DNA of 27,798 nucleotides from DATKXU01 sp035528905 (lineage in GTDB: Bacteria > Armatimonadota > UBA5829 > DTJY01), in contig DATKXU010000033.1 of NCBI GenBank assembly GCA_035528905.1, forward strand, positions 1 through 27,798, given 5' to 3'. This document shows positions 1-8,233 of the stretch, piece by piece (position 1 is the first letter of the stretch; the number at the start of each line of letters is the position of its first letter). The translations under genes and the position numbers were made by a program. The notes below the pieces were generated by a model that was given only the letters and a program-made list of their open reading frames with translations, was not told the origin of the DNA and searched no databases.

Positions 1-1
1 G

Positions 2-118
2 CAGTATATCAAAGACCAGTTCAACCGCTACCTTGGAGAATCCAACCGCCAGCCGCTGATGGCCCATGGGTGGCGCTCCGCATCCCAGATGCTCCGTCAT
101 TACCAGGAGGTGGTGTAA
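2..118 (+). CDS. C-terminal end of an unidentified protein (partial)
   Basis: An open frame enters from the left edge and stops at TAA 116-118, giving the last 38 residues of a protein that ends in RHYQEVV. The tail is hydrophilic and probably helical. It loosely resembles the last helix of many glycosyltransferases (an aromatic-rich helix ending in Y-x-E-V), but 38 residues are too few to name a family. A candidate promoter for the next gene starts 36 bases after its stop, which suggests the transcription unit ends here. No terminator hairpin with a T-run is visible after the stop. Confidence 0.5.
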   Translation, partial: QYIKDQFNRYLGESNRQPLMAHGWRSASQMLRHYQEVV

Positions 119-153
119 CACATGTTTGACAAACCTACACGCTGCGCGGAAAC

Positions 154-183
154 TTGAATTAAGGCCGCGGGTTCCACTATAAT
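154..183 (+). promoter_or_regulatory. Sigma-70-type promoter for glycyl-tRNA synthetase
   Basis: TTGAAT (154-159) and a perfect TATAAT (178-183) are separated by 18 bp. Transcription would start near 190, leaving a leader of about 50 nt. That is too short for a T-box, and no T-box sequence is seen. Confidence 0.6.
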
Positions 184-240
184 TACCCGACGCGCCATAC
201 TGAGACTTCTTGAATAGCAGCGCCGCGATCGGGGGATCAA

Positions 241-1638
241 ATGGCTGGTAACAAGATGGACAACATTGTGAATCTGTGCAAGAGACGGGGGATCATATTC
301 CCTTCCAGCGAGATTTACGGGGGAATCGGTTCGACCTGGGACTACGGCCCCATCGGCGTTCACTTGAAGAACAACATCAAGGCCGCGTGGTGGAAGTCCG
401 TCGTCCAGGAACGGGCTGACATGGTCGGGCTCGACGCCGCCATCCTCATGCACCCGGACGTCTGGAAGGCAAGCGGCCACGTGGACTCCTTCGCCGACCC
501 GATGGTTGACTGCAAGCGGTGTAAGAGGCGCTTCCGGGCGGACCATCTTGTAGAAGTCTTAAAGACCGAGGAGGACGCAGTCCGGCGCACCGCAGAAGAC
601 CTCAAGGACCTGGAAAAGGCTCTCGCCGAAGTCATGTGCCCGGAGTGCGGCGGCGAGCTTACAGCCGTCCGCCAGTTCAACCTGATGTTCAAGACCTATA
701 TGGGCCCGGTCGAGGAGAGCGCGGCGGTTGTGTATCTCAGGCCGGAGACAGCGCAGGGAATCTTTGTCAATTTCAAGAACATCCTTAACTCAACACGGAA
801 AAAGCTCCCCTTCGGCATCGCACAGGTCGGCAAGTCGTTCCGAAACGAGATCACGCCCGGCAATTTCATCTTCCGAACCCGAGAGTTCGAGCAGATGGAG
901 ATCGAGTACTTCACACACCCGGAGGAAGCAGAGAAGTGGCATAAGTACTGGCTGGAGGAGCGGTTCAACTGGTATGTGAACCTGGGCATCAAGCGCGAGA
1001 ACCTGCGGCTCAGGCCGCACGGCGAGGATGAGCTTGCCCACTATGCCTGCGCCTGCTCGGATGTCGAATATCAGTTCCCCATCGGCTGGAGCGAGCTCGA
1101 AGGCATCGCAAACCGCACCGATTACGACCTCCGGCGGCACATGGAGATCAGCGGGAAGGACCTGAGCTACTTCGACGAAGAGACACAGGAGCGCCTGGTA
1201 CCATATGTGATCGAGCCGTCGGGCGGCGTTGACCGGACGCTGCTGGCGTTCTTGTGCGACGCGTATGAGGAGATCGCCGGCGGCCGAGGCGAGGCAGGCG
1301 CGGAGGTCGAAATCGTTCTCCGGCTGCATCCGAGGCTGGCCCCGATCAAGGCGGCGGTTCTGCCGCTCGTGAGGAAGGGCGGACTCCCCGATGTGGCGGT
1401 CAAGCTCTACGCCGACCTCAGAAAGCACTTCATGGCGGACTACGACGAGGTGCGGAGCATCGGCCGGCGCTACCGCCGCCAGGACGAGATCGGCACGCCC
1501 TGGTGCGCCACGATTGACTTCCAGACCCTCGAGGACCAGACGGTCACGATCCGCGACCGCGACACCATGGAGCAGATCCGCATCTCCCTGGACAAGGTAA
1601 AGGACTGGATCAGGGACAAGCTGGAGTGCATAGGATGA
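241..1638 (+). CDS. glyS: Glycyl-tRNA synthetase, single-chain (alpha2) type
   Basis: This cytoplasmic class II aminoacyl-tRNA synthetase charges tRNA-Gly with glycine using ATP. At 465 aa it has the size of the homodimeric (GlyQS/Thermus-like) enzyme rather than the separate alpha and beta chains. The N-terminus has the family pattern around GGIGSTWDYGPIG (residues 27-39). Motif 2 begins at FRNEI (about residue 200) and motif 3 is at about 322-338 (IEPSGGVDRTLLAF). The C-terminal anticodon-binding domain covers about 357-455. Two CxxC pairs (CKRC near 91 and CPEC near 131) could bind zinc, as in some family members. ATG 241 follows GGGGGATC. A 67-bp gap holding a perfect 13-bp hairpin separates it from the next gene on the same strand, so the two may be co-transcribed. 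Confidence 0.96.
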   Translation: MAGNKMDNIVNLCKRRGIIFPSSEIYGGIGSTWDYGPIGVHLKNNIKAAWWKSVVQERADMVGLDAAILMHPDVWKASGHVDSFADPMVDCKRCKRRFRADHLVEVLKTEEDAVRRTAEDLKDLEKALAEVMCPECGGELTAVRQFNLMFKTYMGPVEESAAVVYLRPETAQGIFVNFKNILNSTRKKLPFGIAQVGKSFRNEITPGNFIFRTREFEQMEIEYFTHPEEAEKWHKYWLEERFNWYVNLGIKRENLRLRPHGEDELAHYACACSDVEYQFPIGWSELEGIANRTDYDLRRHMEISGKDLSYFDEETQERLVPYVIEPSGGVDRTLLAFLCDAYEEIAGGRGEAGAEVEIVLRLHPRLAPIKAAVLPLVRKGGLPDVAVKLYADLRKHFMADYDEVRSIGRRYRRQDEIGTPWCATIDFQTLEDQTVTIRDRDTMEQIRISLDKVKDWIRDKLECIG

Positions 1639-1656
1639 CAAAGGGAACGCAGGTCC

Positions 1657-1685
1657 TTGTCGAGGGAAAAGATTTCCCTCGACAA
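1657..1685 (+). other. Perfect 13-bp intercistronic stem-loop
   Basis: TTGTCGAGGGAAA (1657-1669), the loop AGA and the exact complementary arm (1673-1685) lie between glyS and the etherase-like gene. A second small hairpin, CCAGA-GG-TCTGG (1686-1697), follows directly. No T-run follows on the plus strand, so this is more likely an RNA-stabilising, processing or attenuating structure than a simple terminator. Confidence 0.6.
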
Positions 1686-1705
1686 CCAGAGGTCTGGCGA
1701 GTAAC

Positions 1706-3607
1706 ATGACCCGTTCAACCGCACGAGAACAAGCCGAGCAGTTCCTCGCCCAGTCGGGCGAATTCCGGCTGGGCAAGCTGGTTACCGAGCAGTCGCATCC
1801 GCGCACGCGGCGCCTTAGCGAGACTGCGAGGATAAGCGTCACCGGTGCGCTGGCACAGCTCCTCGCAGTGGACACCGACGTTGTGGCAGCCTACGAAGCG
1901 TGGATCGAGACCGGCGCACCCGCGCGCATCAAGGACGCCGTCCTGAACGCGCTCCTGGCTGGCGGAAGAATCTTCTTTACGGGCTGCGGCGCGACCGGAC
2001 GCCTGAGCGTTCTCCTGGAATCTATATGGAGGGATTTCTGGCAGAAGACTGCAGGAGCCAACCGCCAGCCACAGAACTCCCACACTCCCATGCTCCCACA
2101 CTCCCATACCGACCCTGGATCCCTCGTCAAAAGCATAATGGCCGGCGGGGATTTCGCCCTGATCAAGTCCGTCGAGGGCTTCGAAGATTTCACCGAATTC
2201 GGCGCGAAGCAGATCGAGGACATGGGCGTCTCGGAGGGCGACGTTGTCTTTGCGATCACAGAGGGCGGAGAGACATCGTTCGTCATCGGGACGGCCTGGG
2301 AGGCGCTCAAGAAAGGCGCGAAGGTCTATTTTGTGTACAACAACCCGGATTCCGTGCTCCGCAAGCAGGTCGCCCGCAGCCGGGAAATCCTCGACGAGCC
2401 GCGGATCGAGAAGGTCAACCTCACCACCGGCCCTATGGCGATCATGGGCTCTACCCGGATGCAGGCCACTTCCATCCAGCTCTGCGCGATGCTCACTGTG
2501 TTGGAAATGGTGATCCGCGATCTTCTCGCCCAACGTCCAGCCAGTTCTGCAGTCTCGACCAGCGAACCTGTCCCCGAGGAGTTCCTGGCAAGTCTGGAGG
2601 GCGTGCGCGCGTCTCTGAACTCCGAGCACACGCGCCGCGACCTCGCCGCCCTCGTGTACCTCGAAGAAACCATCTACCGCTTGGGCCGCAAGAGCACCTA
2701 CTTCGCGGACAGCCTGGCAGTTGATGTCTTGACCGATACAACCGAGCGCTCGCCGACGTTCTGCATCCCGGCGTTCCGGAAATGGGACGACCCTGAAGCA
2801 TCGGAATCGTGGACCCATCTCATCCTGCCTTACCGGGAGTCAAAGCAGGCCTGGGAAGAGATGCTGAAGCGGCCTGTGCGCGCCTTAGCCTGGACCGAAG
2901 AGGAGATTCGGAACCTGGTCGGCCCGGAACAGGCTTTCAAGCAAGCAGAGATCATGAGGCGGATAGGCCCGGAGGAGATTCTGAGGTTCCGAATCGGCCT
3001 GGACGGCCTGGAAAGTCGCCCAATAGAGGTCGGAGATGCGGTCGTGTGCGTTGTCTCTGAAGCGGAGAAGGACTCGCTCATCTCGGCTGACGGGTTCTAC
3101 CACAAGCAGATCGAAGCAGCGAATGCCCAGGGCGCCCTGGCCGCGCTGGTATTCCTCGGCCGCCCCAAAGCACTGGAGGAGGTCTCCGACTTCCTATTGT
3201 CATGGGACGCCCCATGCCCCACGGTGCTGGTGAAGATGCCCGAGAACAGCTTCTTACTCGACGGCGCGACGCATGTCGCCGTCAAGATGCTCTTGAACGC
3301 ACTCTCCACCGCCGTAATGGTTCGGCTTGGCCGAGTGACCGGCAACTGCATGTCGGCGGTAGTCCCCGGCAACTCGAAGCTGATAGACCGCTGCATCCGC
3401 TACATGCGGAGCCTTACGGGCCTGTCATACAAGGACGCGTGCCACGCACTATTCGAGACAATCGAGTACCTTGCGCCGAGGATGCGGTCCGGGCAGGATC
3501 ACCCGCCTGTGGTCGAGCTTTCGGTGACACGGGCACGTGATAACTGTCCCTTCGAGGAAGCCGAGTCGCGGCTCAAGGAGGGGCTGGATTCCTGGCGCCG
3601 GGAGTGA
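1706..3607 (+). CDS. Double-SIS-domain MurNAc-6-phosphate etherase / glucokinase-regulator-like protein
   Basis: This 633-aa cytoplasmic sugar-phosphate protein is related to MurQ (N-acetylmuramic acid 6-phosphate etherase). MurQ is about 300 aa, so the length here matches the two-SIS architecture of animal glucokinase regulatory protein (GKRP). The N-terminus (LGKLVTEQSHPRTRRLSETA) is the MurQ family opening. The first SIS domain has GCGATGRLSVLLES (from about residue 93), AGGDFALI and FAITEGGETSFV. The second SIS-like half has a divergent glycine-rich stretch near VTGNCMSAVVPGNSKLIDRC. Between the two conserved blocks a proline/histidine/serine-rich insert is encoded by four tandem octamers (2076-2107). 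Etherase activity in peptidoglycan recycling or phosphosugar sensing are both possible. The ribosome binding site before ATG 1706 is weak. Confidence 0.8.
   Translation: MTRSTAREQAEQFLAQSGEFRLGKLVTEQSHPRTRRLSETARISVTGALAQLLAVDTDVVAAYEAWIETGAPARIKDAVLNALLAGGRIFFTGCGATGRLSVLLESIWRDFWQKTAGANRQPQNSHTPMLPHSHTDPGSLVKSIMAGGDFALIKSVEGFEDFTEFGAKQIEDMGVSEGDVVFAITEGGETSFVIGTAWEALKKGAKVYFVYNNPDSVLRKQVARSREILDEPRIEKVNLTTGPMAIMGSTRMQATSIQLCAMLTVLEMVIRDLLAQRPASSAVSTSEPVPEEFLASLEGVRASLNSEHTRRDLAALVYLEETIYRLGRKSTYFADSLAVDVLTDTTERSPTFCIPAFRKWDDPEASESWTHLILPYRESKQAWEEMLKRPVRALAWTEEEIRNLVGPEQAFKQAEIMRRIGPEEILRFRIGLDGLESRPIEVGDAVVCVVSEAEKDSLISADGFYHKQIEAANAQGALAALVFLGRPKALEEVSDFLLSWDAPCPTVLVKMPENSFLLDGATHVAVKMLLNALSTAVMVRLGRVTGNCMSAVVPGNSKLIDRCIRYMRSLTGLSYKDACHALFETIEYLAPRMRSGQDHPPVVELSVTRARDNCPFEEAESRLKEGLDSWRRE
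2076..2107 (+). repeat. Four tandem 8-bp units (RCTCCCAY) inside a coding region
   Basis: The units are ACTCCCAC, ACTCCCAT, GCTCCCAC and ACTCCCAT. They keep the reading frame and encode an S/H/T/P-rich insert in the etherase-like protein. On the other strand the unit reads RTGGGAGY, resembling the degenerate octamers at 12909-12948. Confidence 0.75.
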
Positions 3608-3613
3608 CAGCCG

Positions 3614-3907
3614 CTACTCTACATCCTGCATGCGGCCTTTGTCGTGAAAGACCGGACGGTGCGCCTCGGCCTCTTCCGCAGGCGGTCCGGCCAGCTCTCT
3701 CGGAGACGGCCGACCTTTGCGGCGTGCCTCTTCGCCTCTCCTGATGATCTCCTCGGCCGAAGGAATCTCCTCGCGGGTTGCTACATCCGCCTCCGTCTCC
3801 ACGGACGAGCCTTCGGAAGCCACATCCGATTCCGCGGGCGCCATGCCTGGAGCCGCGCCTCCTGCGATTGTCCTTCCCTGGACTTTCTCCCCACCTTCAT
3901 CAGCCAT
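3614..3907 (-). CDS. Small hydrophilic Glu/Ala-rich protein of unknown function
   Basis: This 97-aa protein is rich in E, A, G, R and P, with no cysteine, no membrane segment and no signal peptide, and is probably largely disordered. Its only helix-like stretch is around residues 48-65 (SAEEIIRRGEEARRKGRP). Of the overlapping open frames here, this one is preferred because ATG 3907 is preceded on the minus strand by CGGAGGTT at 6-7 nt spacing, whereas the opposite-strand frames lack a good site and have unlikely composition. It converges on the etherase-like gene, with 6 bases between the stops. I do not recognise a family. Confidence 0.6.
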   Translation of the reverse strand: MADEGGEKVQGRTIAGGAAPGMAPAESDVASEGSSVETEADVATREEIPSAEEIIRRGEEARRKGRPSPRELAGPPAEEAEAHRPVFHDKGRMQDVE

Positions 3908-4026
3908 GATTGAACCTCCGGAACCCGCACAACCGCTTCTCCAATCTAAATCTACCCCGCGATCTGCGGTTGGAAAACGAGCATCGTCCGCCTGCCGCCC
4001 GACTCCATCAGACCTGGGAGGCGCCC

Positions 4027-4055
4027 TTGCGTTCGCTCCAGAAAACGGTTATGAT
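4027..4055 (+). promoter_or_regulatory. Promoter for the NHL-repeat gene
   Basis: TTGCGT (4027-4032), a 17-bp spacer and TATGAT (4050-4055) predict a start near 4062 and a leader of about 64 nt before ATG 4126. Confidence 0.5.
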
Positions 4056-4125
4056 AGGTGCAAATAACCCATGGGGCGACTGAGATACATTCGCGACCAG
4101 CGAACACCGGTGGAGCCTGACCTCT

Positions 4126-5106
4126 ATGAGCACACACTATCTTGAAGCGTCTTCTCGCAGCAAAGGGCTTCGTACGGCCATCGCGCTTCTTCTCCTGGCT
4201 GCTGCGGCCTCTCATGCGGGACCGTTCGACCAGGAGGCACGGGATTTCGTCTTCTGCTTCAGCGTGAGCGGATACGACGAGGAAACCTGGCTTACGAAGC
4301 CGTCGGCGTTAGCCCTGAATGAGCGCGCCGGCCTGATGTACGTGGCAGACTCCAAGGCGGAGAGCGTGGCAGTCTTCAGCCTCCAGGGAGCGCCGAAATC
4401 GCAATCCGGCAGCAAGGGAGAAGTCAAGGCGCCCATCGGATTGGCCGTGGACAAGGTGGGAAGCCTGTACGTTTCCGAAAACGAAGGCGGCCCGATCAAA
4501 ATCCTGAACCCGAAAGGAGAAGTGAGCACCCTCGAGCTCCCAACCGGCGAGGGACCAGCCAAGCCGGGCCGGATGACCTTCGATCGTGATGGCAACCTCT
4601 ACGTCGTGGAGAGGACGGCCTGCCGGATATATGTATTTGATAAGGAAAGGAAGCTGAAGTTCAAGCTCGGAGGCAAGGGCGACAAGCGCGGCGAGTTCAA
4701 GGTCCTCCAGGATGTCGCCGTTGACCGGCAGGGCAGGATATACGCCCTTGATTCCGCAGGTGTGCCCATCCAGGTATTCGATAAGAAGGGGAAATACATC
4801 TACCGATTCGGCTTTCGCGGAGACGGCGAGGAGGACATAGCGCTCGCGGCCGGATTGTTTGTGGACCAGAATGACCAGATATGGGTGGTAGACAGAGGCC
4901 GGCACTGCCTGAAGGTGTTCGACCGGTCGGGCACCTTCCTACGAAGGTTCGGCAGCTACGGCCTCGCAGATGGCAGCTTCTGCCAGCCGATAGACGCGGA
5001 TTCGGACCGGTTCGGGCGGATCTACGTGCTGGAGGCCGGGGCACGCAGGCTGCAGGTGTTCTCTCTCAGCCGGCCCTTCGAGCCGCTCACGCCCACGGGC
5101 CTCTGA
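4126..5106 (+). CDS. Secreted NHL-repeat beta-propeller protein
   Basis: This 326-aa protein has an N-terminal signal peptide: basic SRSKGLR, then the hydrophobic core TAIALLLLAAAASHAG (about residues 16-31). It therefore probably acts outside the cytoplasmic membrane. The rest is built of NHL-type blades with the recurring pattern 'D..G.+YV.+....++.VF...G', for example DRDGNLYVVERTACRIYVFD, DRQGRIYALDS and DQNDQIWVVDRG, enough for a six-bladed propeller. Such propellers bind proteins or ligands and are often found near cytochrome c genes, as here, where resB follows. That gene has its own promoter in the 79-bp gap. ATG 4126 has GGTGGAG about 10 nt upstream. The precise ligand cannot be read from sequence. 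Confidence 0.85.
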   Translation: MSTHYLEASSRSKGLRTAIALLLLAAAASHAGPFDQEARDFVFCFSVSGYDEETWLTKPSALALNERAGLMYVADSKAESVAVFSLQGAPKSQSGSKGEVKAPIGLAVDKVGSLYVSENEGGPIKILNPKGEVSTLELPTGEGPAKPGRMTFDRDGNLYVVERTACRIYVFDKERKLKFKLGGKGDKRGEFKVLQDVAVDRQGRIYALDSAGVPIQVFDKKGKYIYRFGFRGDGEEDIALAAGLFVDQNDQIWVVDRGRHCLKVFDRSGTFLRRFGSYGLADGSFCQPIDADSDRFGRIYVLEAGARRLQVFSLSRPFEPLTPTGL

Positions 5107-5111
5107 TCTCT

Positions 5112-5140
5112 TTGACACGCCTGGTTCGCAGTGGTACACT
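5112..5140 (+). promoter_or_regulatory. Promoter of the resB-ccsA-sirC-hemA cluster
   Basis: A full-consensus TTGACA (5112-5117), a 17-bp spacer and TACACT (5135-5140) predict a start near 5147, about 40 nt before the GTG of resB. Confidence 0.7.
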
Positions 5141-5185
5141 GAACCGCGTGATTCATCGCCAGGCCGCACTGTACGGAGTTGACCA

Positions 5186-6634
5186 GTGAGAAAGAAGCTC
5201 CGAGAATACGATGGCATCGAGGAGGTAAGCTCAGAAGCCAAGGAAGCGAGCCTCCTGGAAGCGGTGTGGCGAACTTTCAGCTCGATGAAGACGGCCATCG
5301 TGCTCCTGCTGATCCTCGCGGCGGCATCTGTGGCAGGAACCGTGATCGAGCAGAACGCTCCCGCCGAGGCATATGACCCATCGCTCCACCCGATTCTCAA
5401 AGCCCTCGGTCTGACGAACGTGTACGGCTCGAGCTGGTACGTGCTTCTCCTCGCGCTTATAGGCATAAACCTGATGGTGTGCAGCATCAACAGGTTCGGC
5501 ACCGCATGGCGGCGCACTTTCCGGCCGAGAGTTGCCGCAAAGCCCAGTCAGATCGCGAACATGCAGAGATCGGAGAAGCTGGCCAGCACAGGCACAGTCC
5601 AAGAGGCCGCAGGCAAGGTTGCAGCCGCACTATGCGCCGGGTCTTATCATGTAGTGACAGAGCAGGATGGGAGCGAAGTTGTGCTGTACGCGTCGAAGGG
5701 TCGGCCGGGCATCTGGGGCCCTTACGTGACCCATCTGAGCATACTGGTGATCTTTGCCGGGGCGATGCTGGGAAATCGGCTCGGCTTTCACGGCCATACT
5801 ATCATCGCGGAGGGAGACTACACTGACTCCTACTTGCTGCAGGACAACGGCCAGAAGGGAGACCTCGGCTTCCGCATCGCCCTGGAGCAGTTCACGATCG
5901 AGCATGACAAAGAGCGCAATCCCACCGGATACAAGAGCGATCTGAAGGTCTTCGAAGGCGGCAGGCTCGCAGCTCGGAAGGTTATTGACGTGAACCATCC
6001 TTTGACCTACAAGGGAGTATCCTTTTTCCAGGCGGATTATGGGCTTTCCGGACTGGTAATGAAGATAACAGGCCCGAATGGGGATACCGAGCGGTTTCAT
6101 GTGAACGTCTGGACGCAGGACACCCCTAGTGGAAAGCAGTACTGTATCTCCGGCGATCCGTGGAGCGAGGTCAAGCTCGGCGGCAGGAAGCTGACCATCT
6201 TCGTGCACAACCTCGCGCCCGATTACATCGGTGGCGAGCAGATAAACGCGAGCGATATGCCGCTCAACCCAGCGATCCTGATAATGGCGAACGACCGATT
6301 CCCAGAGTACAAAGGTCTTGATGCCTGGTCCAGGCTCGGCTGGCTGCCGGTATCGCACTCCGCCGAGTATAAAGGATTCAGGATAACGCTGGAGAAAGCG
6401 ATTGACTACACGGGCCTTGAGGTAGTCCGCAATCCCGGCCTGCCCATTATATATTCAGGTTTCGGGCTGATGCTGCTGGGCGTATTCATCTCGTTCTACA
6501 TCAGCCACAAGGTCGTCAGGATCAGGGTTTCGCCGTCGAAGGAAGGCGCAGCGGTAGTCGCCGGCGGGATGTCCCGGTCGGACCCGTCGGTTTTGGACAA
6601 GGATTTCGAGCGATTGCGGAGCGCGCTCGCGTAG
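5186..6634 (+). CDS. resB: Cytochrome c biogenesis protein ResB (Ccs1)
   Basis: ResB and CcsA form the system II cytochrome c synthetase, which brings haem across the membrane and attaches it to apocytochromes. The 482-aa product has the ResB opening (VWRTFSSMKTAIVLLLILAAASVAGT, TM1 about 35-52). TM2 is at about 83-100 (YVLLLALIGINLMVCSINR) and TM3 at about 178-195 (YVTHLSILVIFAGAMLG). A large extracytoplasmic domain follows, with the family's VNHPLTYKGVSFFQADYG-like segment, and TM4 is near the C-terminus (IYSGFGLMLLGVFISFYISH). GTG 5186 is chosen because GGAG lies 7 nt upstream and the open frame is short before it. The last 40 residues are a cytoplasmic tail. It is followed by ccsA after a 96-bp gap containing two hairpins. 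Confidence 0.93.
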   Translation: MRKKLREYDGIEEVSSEAKEASLLEAVWRTFSSMKTAIVLLLILAAASVAGTVIEQNAPAEAYDPSLHPILKALGLTNVYGSSWYVLLLALIGINLMVCSINRFGTAWRRTFRPRVAAKPSQIANMQRSEKLASTGTVQEAAGKVAAALCAGSYHVVTEQDGSEVVLYASKGRPGIWGPYVTHLSILVIFAGAMLGNRLGFHGHTIIAEGDYTDSYLLQDNGQKGDLGFRIALEQFTIEHDKERNPTGYKSDLKVFEGGRLAARKVIDVNHPLTYKGVSFFQADYGLSGLVMKITGPNGDTERFHVNVWTQDTPSGKQYCISGDPWSEVKLGGRKLTIFVHNLAPDYIGGEQINASDMPLNPAILIMANDRFPEYKGLDAWSRLGWLPVSHSAEYKGFRITLEKAIDYTGLEVVRNPGLPIIYSGFGLMLLGVFISFYISHKVVRIRVSPSKEGAAVVAGGMSRSDPSVLDKDFERLRSALA

Positions 6635-6647
6635 CGCTTGTCTCGAC

Positions 6648-6702
6648 CCGCATATTGCGGCAATCGCCCAATGCCCCCCTGGCTCGTTGGGCATTAGGGG
6701 CG
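6648..6702 (+). other. Two consecutive hairpins between resB and ccsA
   Basis: The first is CCGCA-TAT-TGCGG (6648-6660). The second pairs CGCCCAATGCCC (6665-6676) with GGGCATTAGGGGCG (6689-6702), about 12 bp with a bulge, and a 12-nt loop. No T-run follows. The likely role is differential mRNA stability within the operon. Confidence 0.45.
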
Positions 6703-6730
6703 CATCACTCCAAGCGGAGGAGCTGTGGCA

Positions 6731-7558
6731 ATGACAATTGAAATCGGAGTCACTTTATTTCGAATAGCATTCGGGATCTACCTGACCGCCTCGGTGTGCT
6801 ACATCGCCCATTTGGTCACCAGACGCAGCACGCCTGGGAAAGCGGGAACAACTCTGCTCGCCGCAGGTCTGCTCGTGCACACAGCGTCACTGGCGGCCCG
6901 GACCATCGCCGCTGGACGCCCACCCTTCATGAATGTGTACGAGTTCATGTTATCGTTCACCTGGGTTCTGGTGGCCCTGTATCTGGTGCTCGAATTTGCG
7001 ATGAAGAACAAGGCGCTCGGGGCGTTCAACGCGCCTCTGACGGCCATATTCGCTCTTGTGGCGCTGCGCATGCCGAGCGCGGTTACCGGCACATTGCCCG
7101 CACTGAGGAGCGCATGGCGCGTACCGCACATCTCCACTGCGCTCCTGGCGTATGCCGCTTTCGGCATCGCCTTCGAGCTCGCGATCATGTACTTGATCCA
7201 GGACTCAGCCGGGCGCAACAAGAAGTCCTTCTGGTCCGCCCGACTTCCGGATTTGAAAGCGACCGACCACGCGACTTATCGGACCATAACTTTCGGCTTC
7301 ATGATGCAGACGCTGGCGGTCGTCACTGGAGCCGTCTGGGCGCAAAAGGCATGGGGCGCTTACTGGAGCTGGGATCCGAAAGAAACCTGGGCGCTCATCA
7401 CCTGGCTGATCTATGCCGCCTATCTGCACATGCGGAATACGCAGCGCTGGCGGGGCCGCAAATCGGCGGTTATGGCAATCGTGGGCTTCGCGGCGACGCT
7501 ATTTACCCTATTCGGGGTGAGCTTCCTGATGCGCGGGCTGCACAGTTACACCCGCTAG
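6731..7558 (+). CDS. ccsA: Cytochrome c biogenesis protein CcsA/CcsB (haem handling)
   Basis: This polytopic membrane protein partners ResB in system II haem delivery. It is 275 aa with about eight hydrophobic segments. The diagnostic tryptophan-rich WWD loop, WGAYWSWDPKETW, lies near residues 204-218. Family histidines are seen in VPHISTALLAYAAFG, in YLHMR and in GLHSY at the C-terminus. ATG 6731 is preferred because GGAGGAG (6716-6722) then sits 8 nt upstream; the in-frame GTG at 6725 would be too close at 2-4 nt. The C-terminal end is complete and 51 bp separate it from sirC on the same strand. Confidence 0.92.
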   Translation: MTIEIGVTLFRIAFGIYLTASVCYIAHLVTRRSTPGKAGTTLLAAGLLVHTASLAARTIAAGRPPFMNVYEFMLSFTWVLVALYLVLEFAMKNKALGAFNAPLTAIFALVALRMPSAVTGTLPALRSAWRVPHISTALLAYAAFGIAFELAIMYLIQDSAGRNKKSFWSARLPDLKATDHATYRTITFGFMMQTLAVVTGAVWAQKAWGAYWSWDPKETWALITWLIYAAYLHMRNTQRWRGRKSAVMAIVGFAATLFTLFGVSFLMRGLHSYTR

Positions 7559-7609
7559 TCATCACCAGTCGGCATCAAGCGTCTTTGACGGGAAACCGCG
7601 GCAACTTAC

Positions 7610-8233
7610 ATGTCACACTATCCGGTAAACCTTGATCTGAAAGGCCGAAGGTGCGTAATAGTCGGCGGCGGCCCGATCGCCGAGCGGAAGGCGCAAATGC
7701 TGCTCGATTTCGGGGCGGCCGTGGGCGTTATCGCTCCAGAGCTGACTCCCAGGCTGCACGACCTGGCGGAAAATGGATTAGTTGAACACACAGCCGGGGT
7801 ATACATGCCTGGGATGCTGGACGGGGCCTTCCTGGTGATCGCTGCCACAGATGACCGCGAGACGAACAAGGCCGTCTCGTCCGAAGCACAGCGGCTCGGC
7901 ATCCTCGTAAACGTCGTGGATGATCCTGAATTATGTACATTCTTCGTGCCGGCCATATTGCGCCGGGGCGACTTCATCATTAGTATTTCAACCTCCGGCA
8001 GAAGCCCGGCATTGGCCAGGCGAGTAAGAGAGGAACTGGAATCGCGTTTCGGCCCCGAATACGGCGAGCTTGCCGATCTACTGGGCGAACTCCGTGATGA
8101 AATGAAGGCCAGGCATCCCGACCCGGCGGAGCGCTATCAGGTGTTCCTCAGGATTCTGGACTCCGGAGTCCTCGACCTGCTCGCGCAAGGCAAGCGAAAC
8201 GAAGCGATCGAGAGGGCGCGCAAGTGCATCTAG
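7610..8233 (+). CDS. sirC: Precorrin-2 dehydrogenase / sirohydrochlorin ferrochelatase (SirC/Met8-type)
   Basis: The 207-aa cytoplasmic enzyme oxidises precorrin-2 to sirohydrochlorin with NAD and, in bifunctional members, inserts iron to make sirohaem. The N-terminal Rossmann fold begins YPVNLDLKGRRCVIVGGGPIAERKA (residues 4-28). The family segments AATDDRETNKAVS, VNVVDDPELCTFFVPAILRRGDFIISISTSGRSPALA and REELE are all present. The methyltransferase half of CysG is absent, so another gene must supply uroporphyrinogen III methylation. Its stop TAG (8231-8233) lies inside hemA, an overlap of 10 nt that indicates translational coupling. The ribosome binding site is weak, which fits translation from an operon message. 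Confidence 0.93.
   Translation: MSHYPVNLDLKGRRCVIVGGGPIAERKAQMLLDFGAAVGVIAPELTPRLHDLAENGLVEHTAGVYMPGMLDGAFLVIAATDDRETNKAVSSEAQRLGILVNVVDDPELCTFFVPAILRRGDFIISISTSGRSPALARRVREELESRFGPEYGELADLLGELRDEMKARHPDPAERYQVFLRILDSGVLDLLAQGKRNEAIERARKCI

Noticed and set aside
790..1875. 361-codon open frame on the minus strand opposite glyS.
   Set aside because: It is the antisense shadow of the glycyl-tRNA synthetase gene, with no ribosome binding site or recognisable domain.
1715..2818. 367-codon open frame on the minus strand opposite the etherase-like gene.
   Set aside because: It is an antisense shadow of a well-supported gene. Long antisense frames are expected in GC-rich DNA.
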